Notes under the pieces: generated by a model
Databases searched by the model: none
Seen by the model: only the letters and a program-made list of their open reading frames with translations
Told to the model about the DNA's origin: nothing
Translations under genes and position numbers: made by a program
Shown: positions 52,551 to 64,000 of the stretch, piece after piece
Layout of the letters: each line of letters begins with the position of its first letter
Numbering within the stretch: the stretch's first letter is position 1
Assembly: GCF_029784135.1 (NCBI RefSeq)
Contig: NC_073746.1
Coordinates: 185,137,983-185,201,982 of the forward strand
Direction of reading: 5' to 3'
DNA from: Toxorhynchites rutilus septentrionalis
Lineage: Eukaryota; Arthropoda; Insecta; Diptera; Culicidae
Length of the DNA stretch: 64,000 nucleotides

Positions 52551-55500
52551 CTTACCCGGTCGGAAGGCAGATGCAGCACGCAGACGTAAACAGATTGGGA
52601 GTGTAGAGTGAATGACATCCACAGTTGTTCAACATCAGTGCAACTCGGTGGATGAAATTATCGAGATTGAAGAGTTGACAGAATAGCGAGTAATTCTGCA
52701 CCGCCAGTATATTTAGGGCTCGGGTCCAGTGATACCATATCTACAGAATAATTTGTATTTCTACAGATTTTTCGGATCTTCAACAATCTTTAGTTACAGA
52801 TTACAGTTTTTCTGGGTTTCATACATAATATGCAGATTTCTTGAGATAATGTTTCATATTAGTTATGGCCTCATATAAATCATATTTTCCCCATCTATTT
52901 TGTATATATATATGGTTTCATCCTGTTTTCTTCATATATGGGTTGATGGATTTATGGGTCATGATAAATTTGAACAGATCGAATTGGAGATTCTGAGCTC
53001 AATCTCCAATTCGATCTGCCAGAACACTTTCTCTTACACTCTTGAACAATATATGCCCATAATGATACTTTAAATTCAAGGTACCAAGATCAGACTTTGG
53101 AAAATTTGAGTCGGTGTTGAAACTGTAGAAACAGAAGTTACTGAACTGAAGATTAACTATTTGGACCATCCGCTGAATCATTAACTGTGACAGATCAATG
53201 AGGTTGCTGAATATATTTTCTTGAGTTTTATCATTCAATTATACAGGTCGGACTCCATTATATATAATCGCAATTTCACTTTCAAAGTTAATTTTCGAAT
53301 CCAATACGTAATCGAATCTCAAAAAAGCTATCTTTCTATGGAGGTTTGACATTTATAAAAAAATTGTTTTCTTGAGATTCGATTATGTATAGGATTTGAA
53401 AATAATTGTTGAAAAAAAATGGTCGACTATATAAGCTCAATCTCATCTGCTGAATTGTCAAACGGTTGAACTACAAATTCAAAACAGGACTAGGGAGACC
53501 GTTAAAATGTGTTGTGCTGGGGCTCAGAGTCTTCTATAATACAGAACGGTTCGCGTCCCAGATTGTGAAGATTCTGCACACCAGAAAGCATAGAATGATT
53601 ACAGTGCTCGGGTAGTGTTGCATTGTGGTCGTCGCTAGAACTGAACACAGAGCTAGGAAGACTTGTAGGATCGGAGCTAGGTTGTAATAAGGATGAAGCC
53701 CCAACGGAAGCTTAGCAAATACATATTACATAGTACGCGTCGCCCGATGACCCAGGCTTGTGCGAGCCATCGATGATAAGCACCAGATTGAACGTGTTAA
53801 ATATTTACGAAGCAATAACAGTAGAACAGCTTAGAATCAGCTTGTGGAGATCGGTTCAGGACTACCCCGACTTGTATTCAAATAACGACATGTCGTGTAC
53901 TAAAGTCTACGGGTTGATTCAATTTGTTTTGATGTGCAGACCATAAGCAATCATATAGCCAACTCAATGTCCATACAGGTAAAAAATCAATCTATCTTCC
54001 CCAATATATTTTTATGTAATGAATAGATAGCACAAAAATGATGTTTCGAGATTTCGCATACAACTATCCAAGGCAAGATGAGAACTAGTTCATTCTGAGC
54101 ACACGTACGACAGGATAGATGTTTCCGCTTTTTATTGTCCTATATACCCATAGATAGTATCATCCAAACGAGAACGACTTGCGTTTGACACATCTGGTGC
54201 TGATCTATATTTAACAAGTATTTCGAAATCTACGCAAAAGGTCCATAGCAAAGCATAGCATATATCAACACTTAACCGGGTGAGTCTTTGATATTTGCTT
54301 TGGCCTTCAAAACAAGATAGCACATTCCATATAAACAAATTCAAAGTTGGCTCGCATTATTTGTGTTGACATAGAGAATGCACATGTACTTCATGTGACA
54401 TGTTCGATGAGATCAAATTGCTTGTAATCAATCGAAATGATCCTATGCTGGAAGATGACTGCAAAAGATGTACAGAGCTCGACCCGTTACATAATAATAT
54501 TACTTGAACTTATTACGGAGACGTCGTGCTCGTTTTTGCCGTTGTTATACAACATCCACATGGCATGATTTTGTTGAGACGGACAGTATACCAATGGTTG
54601 GAATGAAATAGAGGACTGCAATGAAAATAGTTGATGACTATGATTTCTCTCTTCACAGTTTACTCTTCAATCATCGATCGACTCTATTTGCACCCAGATG
54701 AATTGATGATTTGAAGTTTTTGGTCTTCTATTTTTGTTGGTTCCGAACCGAAATCATTTGATTTCTGATGACTATCACTTTGAGACATAAAAGAAGATAA
54801 TCAAACACGAAAACTCGGCATTTCCACCTATAAATGTCAACCAAGGTTGATTGTGCATATTTGGGAAGTGCGAAAAACCACAGCCCTATATAAGCAGCAG
54901 TCACGTAATAAAGTTTTCCGTAATAACATGATAATCATTTCCTACATGAACGACAGAAGGTGCCGCTCTATAACCTATAAACAAAAAAACGGAATATCTC
55001 TCCAATAACAACATGTAGAAGATCATCCCTTGTCGAGGTTGATCACTGAATCTAAATTGCACGAAAATGTCAATTGTTTCGAGATTGTTTCACACTTGTT
55101 TTTATCTCGTCTCATTCGTTGTCATTCGTCGTCGTTTTTCCATGTAAGAGCTGCAACACTGATCCGTCTTTGGCGAGCGCTCGGTAAAAACTTTTCCAGT
55201 AGGTAACCAGTACTTACGGCAAAGTTCGAGTAAATTCCACTCACGAATTCGAGATGGAGCTGCCTCCATCGATTGCAGCGCTCCGCGGAGGAGCGCAAGT
55301 AGTGTTACTCTCAGTTCGATTAGCGATGCGCGGAGGTATTGTGAGGCTCGGCTCGGCTCGAACTTGGCCGGTCTGGGATAGTTGATATGGCATCATGTGA
55401 AACGCAGTAGGATGTTTGCGCGGTGTATGAAGTAAGAAGATTATATAACACTGAGGAACACCAATAATTCTGATCGTTTCACCTACTGGCTGACTGGGAA

Positions 55501-57110
55501 TGCTCAGTTTGTCACCACAATTCGAAGAATAGTTCAATATATTATCAAACTATATCACCAAACATTGTAACGGCTTTCAATATTATTTTTATTTCTATTG
55601 GTATAGAACCTTTCAATAGGTTCTCGCTGTTACGATTGGAAATTCAGGGAGGTGGTTAATGATGATAACGCGTCTATAGGAAATTACTAGTAAAAACGTG
55701 AAATTCATTATACAGTGACTCAAACTCGAATTCATATACCACCATACAAATCTCTTTCATTACTATTGAAAGTCGAAAACAAGCTTGCGAAACATTTTAT
55801 TTAAAGAAAGTCATAGTGTCACATGAAAGTGGAAATGTATGCTATCTGTTTTCAGAAAGATGATTTTTATTTGAAAAAATTATAGTAGGTTAGCGAATGC
55901 ATGAAAATTCACTCAAACTCATATTCGTATGGTTGTTGAGGTTTCAATTCGATTTCAAAGGCGTTGATGAATTTCAGGATTTCATTTTTTGTTTGGCGAA
56001 CCTTGTTTATTTCATTTAATTCCATTTGAGACATTATCTACGAGCTTTTTGGTGTATAGGAGAAGAATATTAATCCATTCATTCATCCAGCGGTTTGATG
56101 GTTTCAAATTTTCCTGCGCAGATTACTCCTATAGTTTTTTTAATGGAAGTGATGTCTGGTGATTGTGGTGGAGTATCAATCAATTTTAATCAATTGTAAA
56201 GTAACCACGTTAGAACTTTATGTGCTTTAAGCGTGAATCCGCGATACAATTCCATTTTGTTGACACTTTGTTTCGTATTATTCTTCTGGATATTCAAGTA
56301 AAAATTTTGATCACTTACAACATCGATGAAAACCAAATTGAACAAAAAAAAAGTTTTGCAGTATACCGAGGAAGAACAACTTGAATGCCCGAGCACAAAG
56401 GAAAACTCCGTTCATCAGCAAGGAAAATCAGTAACTCCTATTATTATTTTCCAAACAGCATGAAAACACATCAACGTTTAACTGGGGATGAGTTCAATTT
56501 AACTCTTAGAGTACGGAGTCTATTTTATAACATAAAGGACGGAATGGGGTCACTAAAGTCCCCCACACAAAAATTGTTCTGTTTTGTTTAAAAGTTTGCA
56601 TATCAATATTACAAAGACTGTTAGTAAATTAAAAACGATTATTTAATTAAATTTACAGCAATTGTTTTAAATAAACAAATAAAATACTACGCACCTTTAA
56701 ACATTTCATGTTTTGACATAAGTATAACCCTAATAAGCTTTTATTAGTTATTAAAAGTTATTTAAAATAAAACTCGACTACATAATGGAAATAAGAGAGA
56801 AAGAAATTATTTTCGAAGTTATTAAAGAAAAACTAATCTAGGAGGATATAAAGTCCCCCACTTCGTACTCTAAGGGTAAACATTGCTGACTCCTATGATC
56901 GTTGTTTTGTATGGATAAGCCAAACGATACATCAAAGTGCGAAGTGTCTCAAGAACGCTTCGTGGGTAGTTGCTTGACTGTTTTCGTGATGGCGGCTGTA
57001 AATCAACTGATAAGACCGTCGAAGGGTTTTTGTAGAAGACTTAATACGTAGGATATCAGGAAAATTTGCCAAATTGAAAGTATTTTTTGTGGTTTTTTAT
57101 CGCAATCCAA
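52551..57110. other. No gene recognised; possible GC-rich exon at 55.25 kb
   Basis: Mostly unique-looking AT-rich DNA with many short open frames and no domains. A GC-rich, CpG-containing stretch at about 55240-55400 has an initiator-like TCTCAGTTCG (55310-55319) and a 43-codon plus-strand frame from 55254 (MELPPSIAALRGGAQ...). It could be a promoter-proximal exon of a gene beyond the window, but this is weak. Confidence 0.3.
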
Positions 57111-57129
57111 ACTTAGTCCATTTTTGAAT

Positions 57130-58450
57130 GCATACATTTGTTGTACATTGAAACATCGCTGCGGTTAATACTGTTAGAGAAGCTGTAAACCGACTTGAAA
57201 AAGGATTTTACGAGTCGCAAAAGTTCCGGCTGGACCGAGTCTAAAGCTTCCCCGATCCACGGGAATGTGTTCTTGACGAATTGGAAAACCAAACCACAAC
57301 AATGTTGTAGAATTGAATTTTTTATCGGTTCTTCCAATGACGTGCAAGACAGCATCCACTATGCATCTTCCCTTCCGGAACCAAACTGCAGCTTTGAGAG
57401 TCTCTATTCGCTCTCTATACACTTCGTCAGTCTGTTGAGTATTGTTTTTAGAGGCGTAACAAGCGATTCCAGAAGACAAATCGGCCTGTACGATGACGGC
57501 TCTTAGATTGTTTTACCAGGCTTTGGTAGCAGAATCATTTTCTGCATCTTCCATATGATAGGGAAGTCTCCTTCATCCACACTTTTGTAGAATTACTCTG
57601 AAAATATTCGGGGTTCGCATAAACGTCGCGGCAGAGTTCTTTAAAGCATCGTCCTTTAGCGTAAGAACACACTAGACGGCTCTCCCGCGCGGATCTTGCA
57701 ATGACAAGTCGCCGCGGGGCCTCGATAATGGAATGTGAATGAGATAAAACACACAAGGCGGGGCAGGGTTACTTCCATTTCTTTTTGGCAACCAATGTTT
57801 CTTTGAATACCGAATATCTTCAGTCTCCCGTAGGGTGATAATTCTTTTCGTCAGCTTTACAGACCAGACTTCTTAGGCAGAGCTCCGATCCATCTGGGCC
57901 ATTGCAATTTATCCGCATGATAATCAGAACACATGCACTTAAATCATTTCACGATTTGTTGGGTAACCCTTAGGAGGCATCTCCTCCACCCTTCTTTTAC
58001 CTCACGAAACTCCAACAGCTCGATTGCTGTTAGATTTTTAAATAAACTTCCTCAAACGTATTGATAAGGAAGTATCTTTCAGTTCGAACTGGACATTCAG
58101 GGCTTCTCTCAGCTTGGCTTCCGTCGTAATCCCGTCCGGATTCCTGCATTCGACCACGATTTCTTGTGATAGTGCTCTCACATTAGTCGTTTCCTCTTAC
58201 GATTTCTCTACCAGCGTTTACAGGCTAAGCTCTTAATGGTCTGGGTTTTTTTAACTTGTGCACCACATTCTCTCTGATTTTTCTCAAGGTCGAATCAACT
58301 TTCACATTCCGTAGAATATCGCCTTTGCTTCGGCGCCTGCAGTTGTGACAATCGTCAGGTTTCTGTCTCTTTCCAGAGTTTAGGTCTTCATTTTGTTTTA
58401 TCTCTGTTTTTCTTTCTGTTTTTTGCTAGCCTTTTTTCCTCTGCCTCCTT
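57130..58450 (-). pseudogene. R1-like non-LTR remnant: gag fragment and RT start
   Basis: The minus strand shows gag-like sequence at about 57990-58450 (ALSQEIVVECRNPDGIT, REALNVQFEL in shifting frames). It is followed downstream by the start of the RT at 57130-57760: LLPKPGKT, EPSSYRPICLLES, then FRKGRCIVDAV. The endonuclease is missing between them, and many stops are present. It may be the same family as the endonuclease fragment at 12-12.7 kb. Confidence 0.65.
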
Positions 58451-58626
58451 CTTTTCGCGATTAATGGGGTAAAATCTCCCATCAAGGTCCTTTGGTCAAC
58501 TCTGCGAAGCCACTTTCTGTGCGTTCTCCACCTTTTCTGCTCTTGCTCTCCACGATTACTGTTCGCGATGAACTGCCGCAATCACCGATTTGATTTTCAT
58601 CGTGAGGTTTCTTATAACGGCGTGAA

Positions 58627-58885
58627 CATTAGGTGTAGTGGGGGTAATGTGGTCACCTGCTTGTTTGGTAGTAAAACTATTGACTATTGACACCGTATTG
58701 ATAGTCATCTTATGTTTGAAGAATTTCATGACATTTGAGTAACCCTGTACTACAGTGGAGCTGTCGCATGTCAAGAAATAAATAAAAACAAAAAACGCTC
58801 TCTCGGAAGCCATTCGGCCGTAGTTTTGTGCGTTTCGAATTTAAGGAATTTCTAGTGAAATTTAGTTTATTTGACCTGATATTTG
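58627..58885. repeat. Partial second copy of the 27.0-kb MITE
   Basis: TTAGGTGTAGTGGGGG and the following 240 bp closely match 27013-27270 (for example GGTCACCTGCTTGTTTGGTA and TGTTTGAAGAATTT). The right end is not present. Confidence 0.75.
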
Positions 58886-59019
58886 CGACAATTCAACAGC
58901 TTGGACGACTGTTCACATATTCTAGGTGAGGTGAACAGATATTATGTTCAATTTCAGCGATTATTTCACATATTTTTCATTTCGTTGTTTAAGGGGCAAT
59001 GTAGTCAGTGGAGGATTAC

Positions 59020-59580
59020 TAATGACAATGTTCTGTTGTCAAAAGCTAATATACTGAACAAGTTTGTATCGTGGTGTCGTGCCAACAACTTGACCCACAA
59101 CGTATCATAGTGCCACGTCATCAGCTTCCATCGCAAGAAAGCCTCCCAGCAATTCGAATACACCATCAACGGAACCACCCTGACACATGTGCAAACAGTG
59201 CGCGATCTCAGAATTTCCTTGGACTCCAATATAACGGATAATGGGTTCTAACCATTATGTTATCGCGAAAACACGACGACAATTGCCTACAGTTGCTTTG
59301 CGACATGCCGTGGAATGATCCGGTCAATCTGCCGCCCTACCAGAAGGGATACCAGTTGTTGGGATTGGAAACGTTCGAAAAAATTAGAAGAACCCGAAAA
59401 CCACCGAGCCTTTTGGTCCTTGTGGACATTAGCATTCCTGGATACCCACTCAGGACCTCCGAACTCTCGCGCATGCCACGACAGAGACAGGACTTCAATG
59501 GCAATGAACCGAAACGGGTAATAATACGCAGTTTTAATGCCTTGATTAAAGGGGAAATCAGGGTAAAACCGACACCCTAA
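59020..59580 (+). pseudogene. Jockey-like reverse transcriptase remnant
   Basis: The plus strand reads FVSWCRANNLTHNVS, CHVISFHRKK, FEYTINGTTLTHVQTVRDL (the RT thumb), then after an internal deletion LPWNDPVNLPPYQ-like (MPWNDPVNLPPYQKGYQLLGLETFE), the C-terminal region. This order matches Jockey-clade ORF2. Stops and a deletion of over 100 codons are present. Confidence 0.8.
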
Positions 59581-62500
59581 AGATTTCTACGTATTTCTGA
59601 GATCTACCATGTTTCTTCGCCTTCAAATCGTTACAGAACCTCTCTTGAACTATTCATGAAACACTCTACAGTATCTGTTGATATTTTTTTGAGAAGAACT
59701 TGATAGAATACAAAAATGCGGGTGATTTCGACACTTTGTCGGGTGAAGCCAACACCTTTGAAGAAATGAATGAAAACTTGTAACAATAATTTCGAAGTAT
59801 ACTATGTGGACACTTTAAGAGGGAAGAGGGGTGATAGTCGCAAATTGTACATAATTGGATTGCTCAGATTTTGAACGAATAAAGAAAACAAATTCGTGTA
59901 TTTCAGCTGCAAGAAAAAGCTGTTCACTGATGACTTATTGAATCCCACAGCTCTTACTGCTGATGCAGTCTTTAGTTTGTGGAACTAATGGTTCGAATTC
60001 CGGTCTACAAATCTCATGTTTTTCATATTGAAAGGATGTTTCTCGTTGTTTTTTTCTGGCCAATTCAAAAACTAGACGGTTCTCAAGATCAAGCAGGTGA
60101 TGGATAAGTTCCTGCTTCTGGTCAGTTCAACTCGACTGTTTTGTTTTTCGGATATAAACACGAGACATCTACAAAAAAAATAAGAACGCATTTTTTCTGT
60201 CTATGAAACACAAACCATTTTACTCTGACGGAAGGTTTCGGTGTTACACATTAAGGACTCGAAATTTCAAAACAATGTTTTCGAGCATCGATACGATGAA
60301 TTAATTTCATAAAAGTATCGAATTTTCCAAAATTTTCCGACTTAAACACTTAAATTTCACGAGTGAAATTTTACACGGACTACTGTTTGCTGACCGGTTC
60401 TGTTTTGTTGTTTGTTTTGACAGCAAGCGACTTCCGTAGCTGTGGGTGACTCGAAACGTAAGAAATGACAAGTATGTATAGGGGACATCGAATTTTTTTT
60501 CAAAAAATTGCTTCTAACTGATCAAATCAGGGGGTTTGCATATGGCTTCGAAGAAATTACAATTGAGTACCTAATTTAAGATCACATCATGTCGGATGAA
60601 ATAAAAAAAAAGATAAATAAGATAAAGAATTAATTATGGAGTTAACAAGAATACATTCATTACACTATTTTACGAAAAGAAAAATCAGTCAAATTTCAAA
60701 TACTGGATTTTGTTCGACGATCCTTAATCTAGCTCATTCAATTGTATGATCACAATAAATGCAAGCATCCCTACGAGACCCCAATCTGCATGCACAGCGA
60801 GAAAAGCAACGATGTCTCACGTAATCGCGATCGATGACGACGATAATTTCCCAACATCAAACAGAGGCTTGGCACTTGGCTCTGGTATAGGTATCGGTAT
60901 TGGAGATGGGTATGCACGATTCCGTTCCAATCAATGGCTCAATGGAGGAGACACACAGGAGGACATTCAGAACCCCAAGGTTCTTTTCGTATTGCCGCGC
61001 CACCGCACATTCACATTCACATCGAATCCAATGTCTTCATTGTTCGTGAAAAACGCTGCGCACGACTCTTCTTGCAGCTTCGTCGTCGTCGTCGTGGTTC
61101 TAATTTGTTTCATGGGTGTGACAATTTAATGATTCTGTAATGCTGGTTAGATGGGATCAGCGAAATCATTAGCGAGAATTTTGTCCATTATTCTTCTGCG
61201 TGTTCGGGGTGTGTCACAAACGTCATTCGCCGTGTTGGAAATATCACCAACAATTGTTAGCTTTAGATTTGATTGATCTACCACATTAAAATATGAAAAA
61301 TTCGTTAATACATTTGTTTTTTTCTTCTCTTCTTCAGGTATAACGCAGTTGTTTTCTCAAATTCTTCGAACGGTAATGTTGAATATTGTTTTTTTACTCA
61401 TCAATTAGAATATCGAAGGTGCAACATATTAATTCTCAGAATTATTAACATAGATGATTGCTACCTTTTTACTTCTGCTGACTTGTGTAGACTTTCAGCC
61501 GTAGGCTGGTTCATCTCTTACTGCTGACTTATATTATTAAAAATAAAACAACGCGTTCGAACATGATAATTCATAATGAACCGATCAAATGAAGACATAA
61601 GTTTTAAGCACATTTTCGTTGGAATGATAATTTATCGTGTTCATTGTTCCATATCCGAAATTTATCCCAACGTTCATCACTGGTTGTCACGCACTCTAAT
61701 TCATCATGCATTGCATTTAATTACACGAAACTAAACACGACAATCATAGTTCTATGAAAAAATCGATCGAATACACGTGCAACATTGTCATGACTAGCCA
61801 CTATGAAATATGCAGCAGAAAATCGATTTTGAACCTATGTCGCGTTGGAATCCTTATAATTGAATTATGTATGATATTGAACCCCAATGAACAAGGGTTA
61901 TGGAATTAAATGGAAACAAATATGCTTGAACGCAATTAGCAGCTATACAATAACTATGAAAAGTTATATTCTCTCGATATCATTTCAGAATATAACTCAA
62001 TTTCTCAACAGTGCTATCTAAAGATTTTGCACGTAGGTTTGTTCAAGTTGCTACATTCCGGGAACAAACCCAATACGTGAGTTTTGCCAAAAGCTTGCCA
62101 AGGCTGCAGTTTATCATCATCCTGATGAAACACAGGTTTCTATGACTGGTCCCTAACTGTTTCTTCCATCCAACTGACAGCATAGCCTGCTCGCAACAAA
62201 TTGGACTAATCTCGAGTCTAATATCTATAGAAGTTTTCTCGAAATGTTAGGTATCCGTCGTTGTTTGACCGATTATACCTCACGAATGGGAAGCAGGAGT
62301 GTAAGTTAATCTAATTTAGTGGAACAATAAAACTCCTTTTAATGACCATTCTCGTTAGTAGCGCTGTTGTTGTTTACGTTTTGATCTATACGATGAAGAT
62401 TAAAGAAAAGAGCAGTTGATGATAATTACGTTAATTCATTTTTTTTCTTTTTTTTTCTCGAAACTAGTGTCTATTTTCATGAATTTGCTAATCCAAATTT

Positions 62501-62960
62501 CAGCCTCACTCGGGGTGGTCGGGTCACCTGCCTTTTTATTATATCACCGGAATTCCATCTGCCCTCTCGAAATAATTTGAGATTGAGAACTTGACATCAT
62601 ATTTTAGTTTTAGTCTTATTTAAAACTTTGGACCTTTGCCGTACGTGAAGCGCGTATGTCGTACAATGTATTGAAATGTTTTATCATATCTTGCTGTTGA
62701 TAATGAACGAACGATTAAATTCAATTAATTATTGAATCCACCATCTCGAAGCATTTTCACAGGGTATTATATTGCTGTCCCGAAAATTTTCAGGGGGTGA
62801 TAGAGGATTATATTTGATGAAAAAAAAATCTTTCTGCGCATATGGTCGACGCCGAACTATGACAGAGTTGTTGAACTCACTTATTTTGGGCTCTGTTTGC
62901 TTCAAAATGGCTCTAATTACAATAATACGCTACTTAGAACGATTCTGTTGCTACCATTTG
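59581..62960. other. No gene recognised
   Basis: AT-rich, apparently unique sequence. A plus-strand frame at 60746-61129 contains Gly-Ile repeats and a GTC-repeat-derived Val run and is unlikely to be coding. No terminal repeats or domains were recognised. Confidence 0.3.
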
Positions 62961-62968
62961 AAAGATAT

Positions 62969-63775
62969 TAGGTGTGCCGGTAAATTTCTTTGGTTTTACA
63001 ACAGATGGCGTATCTTGATATTTATTCCAGTGAATCAAATTTCCAGACATTCGTTGGAAAGCTACTGTCATTGCGCGTCTTTTTCAGTATATGCCAAAAA
63101 GTTGAAGCGTAAACAACATAGTTTTTTTGCCACTTCGAATGTGTCGAATTTCGCTCCAACGAGAGTGTTTTTGCGGGGAGTGCTACTTCATTACCTCAAT
63201 ACGAAGAAAAAAGCTGCGGAAAGTCATCGCATTTTGGTGGAAGTTTATGGTGACCATGCGCCAACTGAGCGAACGTGTTAGACGTGGTTTGCACGGTTTA
63301 AAAGTGGTAATTTTAACTTGGAAGATGAAGAACGTTCCAGACCGCCAAAAAATTTGAAGATCATGAATTGGAGGCTTTACTCGATCAAGATCCATCACAA
63401 ACGCAACACGAACTTGCAGATACACTTGGAGTAGCTAAAAAAACTATATCCGATCGTTTAAAAGCAATGAGAATGATCCGAATGATAGGGCATTAGGTGC
63501 CGTATGAATTGAAGCCACGAGACGTCGAACACCGTTTTTTCACGTGCGAACAACTGCTCCAACGACATAAAAAAAAGGATTGTTTGCGCCGAATCGTTAC
63601 TGGCGATGAAAAGTGGGTCCATGGCGACAATCCTAAACGTCGGGCAACGTATGGATACCCCAGCCATGCATCAACATCGACGGCCGCGCGGAATATTCAC
63701 GGCCAGAAGGTGATGCTGTCTATTTGGTGGAACCAGCTGGGTGTCAAAAAAGTTCAGCCGTTTGTGTGTTAAAAC
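62969..63775 (+). pseudogene. Mariner transposase remnant, truncated
   Basis: A mariner-like 5' end (TTAGGTGTGCCGGTAAATTTC) at about 62969. Then plus-strand transposase in broken frames: TWFARFKSGNFNLEDEERS, FEDHELEALLDQDPSQTQHELADTLGVAKKTIS (helix-turn-helix), a TAG at 63496, YELKPRDVEHRF, and VTGDEKWVHGDNPKRR (first catalytic Asp). It ends after NIHGQKVMLSIWWNQLG, so the second and third catalytic Asp are lost. The family is mariner (DD34D type) by these motifs. Confidence 0.85.
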
Positions 63776-64000
63776 GGATTAAATGCTTAGCTATTTTTGA
63801 ATCTGTCATTTTTTTTTTATTTTTTTTACTATAAATGTGTTTTCTCCTTTTTTAAATTTTTATAAATACCATGGGCGGAGGCCATAAACAGTGGCCTTTC
63901 ACATTTGCGTGCACAAAGGTTGAATAGAAGTTTCGATGACAAATAGTTTAGGCATTATTAAGCATAGAGCTGAACAAAACAGCGAATCACAGTCATATTA

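Noticed and set aside
60746..61129. 127-codon plus-strand frame ending in a Val run and hydrophobic tail
   Set aside because: The Val run derives from a GTC repeat and the rest shows no family signature; no neighbouring exons found.
63780..64000. T-rich run followed by GC-richer sequence, possibly the 3' end of another minus-strand non-LTR element
   Set aside because: The window ends before any coding similarity or the shared 3' motif can be seen.

Overview
The window is eukaryotic, AT-rich and almost entirely built of transposable elements. It looks like an aedine-type mosquito chromosome arm. The reasons are a CLIP-domain serine protease with short insect introns (54 and 58 nt), tRNA-derived SINEs, TTAA-flanked MITEs, I/LOA-like and R1/Jockey-like non-LTR elements with RNase H or AP-endonuclease domains, a DD37E mariner, and nested hAT, Tc1 and foldback elements. 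The species assignment is inference.

The only convincing host gene is a secreted CLIP-domain trypsin-like protease on the minus strand. It has four exons (42480-42552, 42071-42425, 41768-42012, 11479-11792) that join in frame to 328 codons with a complete His/Asp/Ser triad. Its third intron is about 30 kb and splits the catalytic domain. That intron holds most of the interesting material.

Layout. 0.15-2.6 kb: dead non-LTR element on the minus strand, interrupted by a SINE. 4.9-5.7 kb: copia gag remnant and a hAT end. 7.2-9.8 kb: element whose inverted ends are arrays of a short CCCGAATG-type repeat. 11.07-11.36 kb: TTAA MITE that supplies the first poly(A) signal of the protease. 12-12.7 kb: R1-like endonuclease remnant. 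14.6-16.5 kb: complex foldback. 16.77-22.80 kb: nearly intact I/LOA-like retrotransposon with a 14-bp target duplication. 23.2-28.2 kb: degenerate hAT element holding a TA-flanked MITE, a 180-bp tandem array and a deleted Tc1/mariner-type element with its own nested MITE. 29.16-38.23 kb: large DNA transposon with a decayed transposase, carrying a Ty3-type LTR element (identical 171-bp LTRs) and a 1.39-kb LTR-flanked element that carries a histone H2A pseudogene. 38.28-39.40 kb: palindrome. 39.79-41.66 kb: 5'-truncated I-like copy about 110 bp from exon 3.

Upstream of the protease are a TATA region and a perfect Rel/kappaB-type site. From 43 kb on there are a non-autonomous relative of the large transposon (43.29-44.41), a SINE (46.84-47.07), a DD37E mariner with perfect 49-bp inverted ends and stop codons (48.63-49.93), another truncated I-like copy (50.39-52.54), R1-like and Jockey-like remnants (57.1-59.6) and a broken mariner (about 63-63.8). 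Stretches at 2.6-4.9, 5.7-7.2, 9.8-11.0, 52.6-57.1 and 59.6-62.9 kb show no gene I can support.
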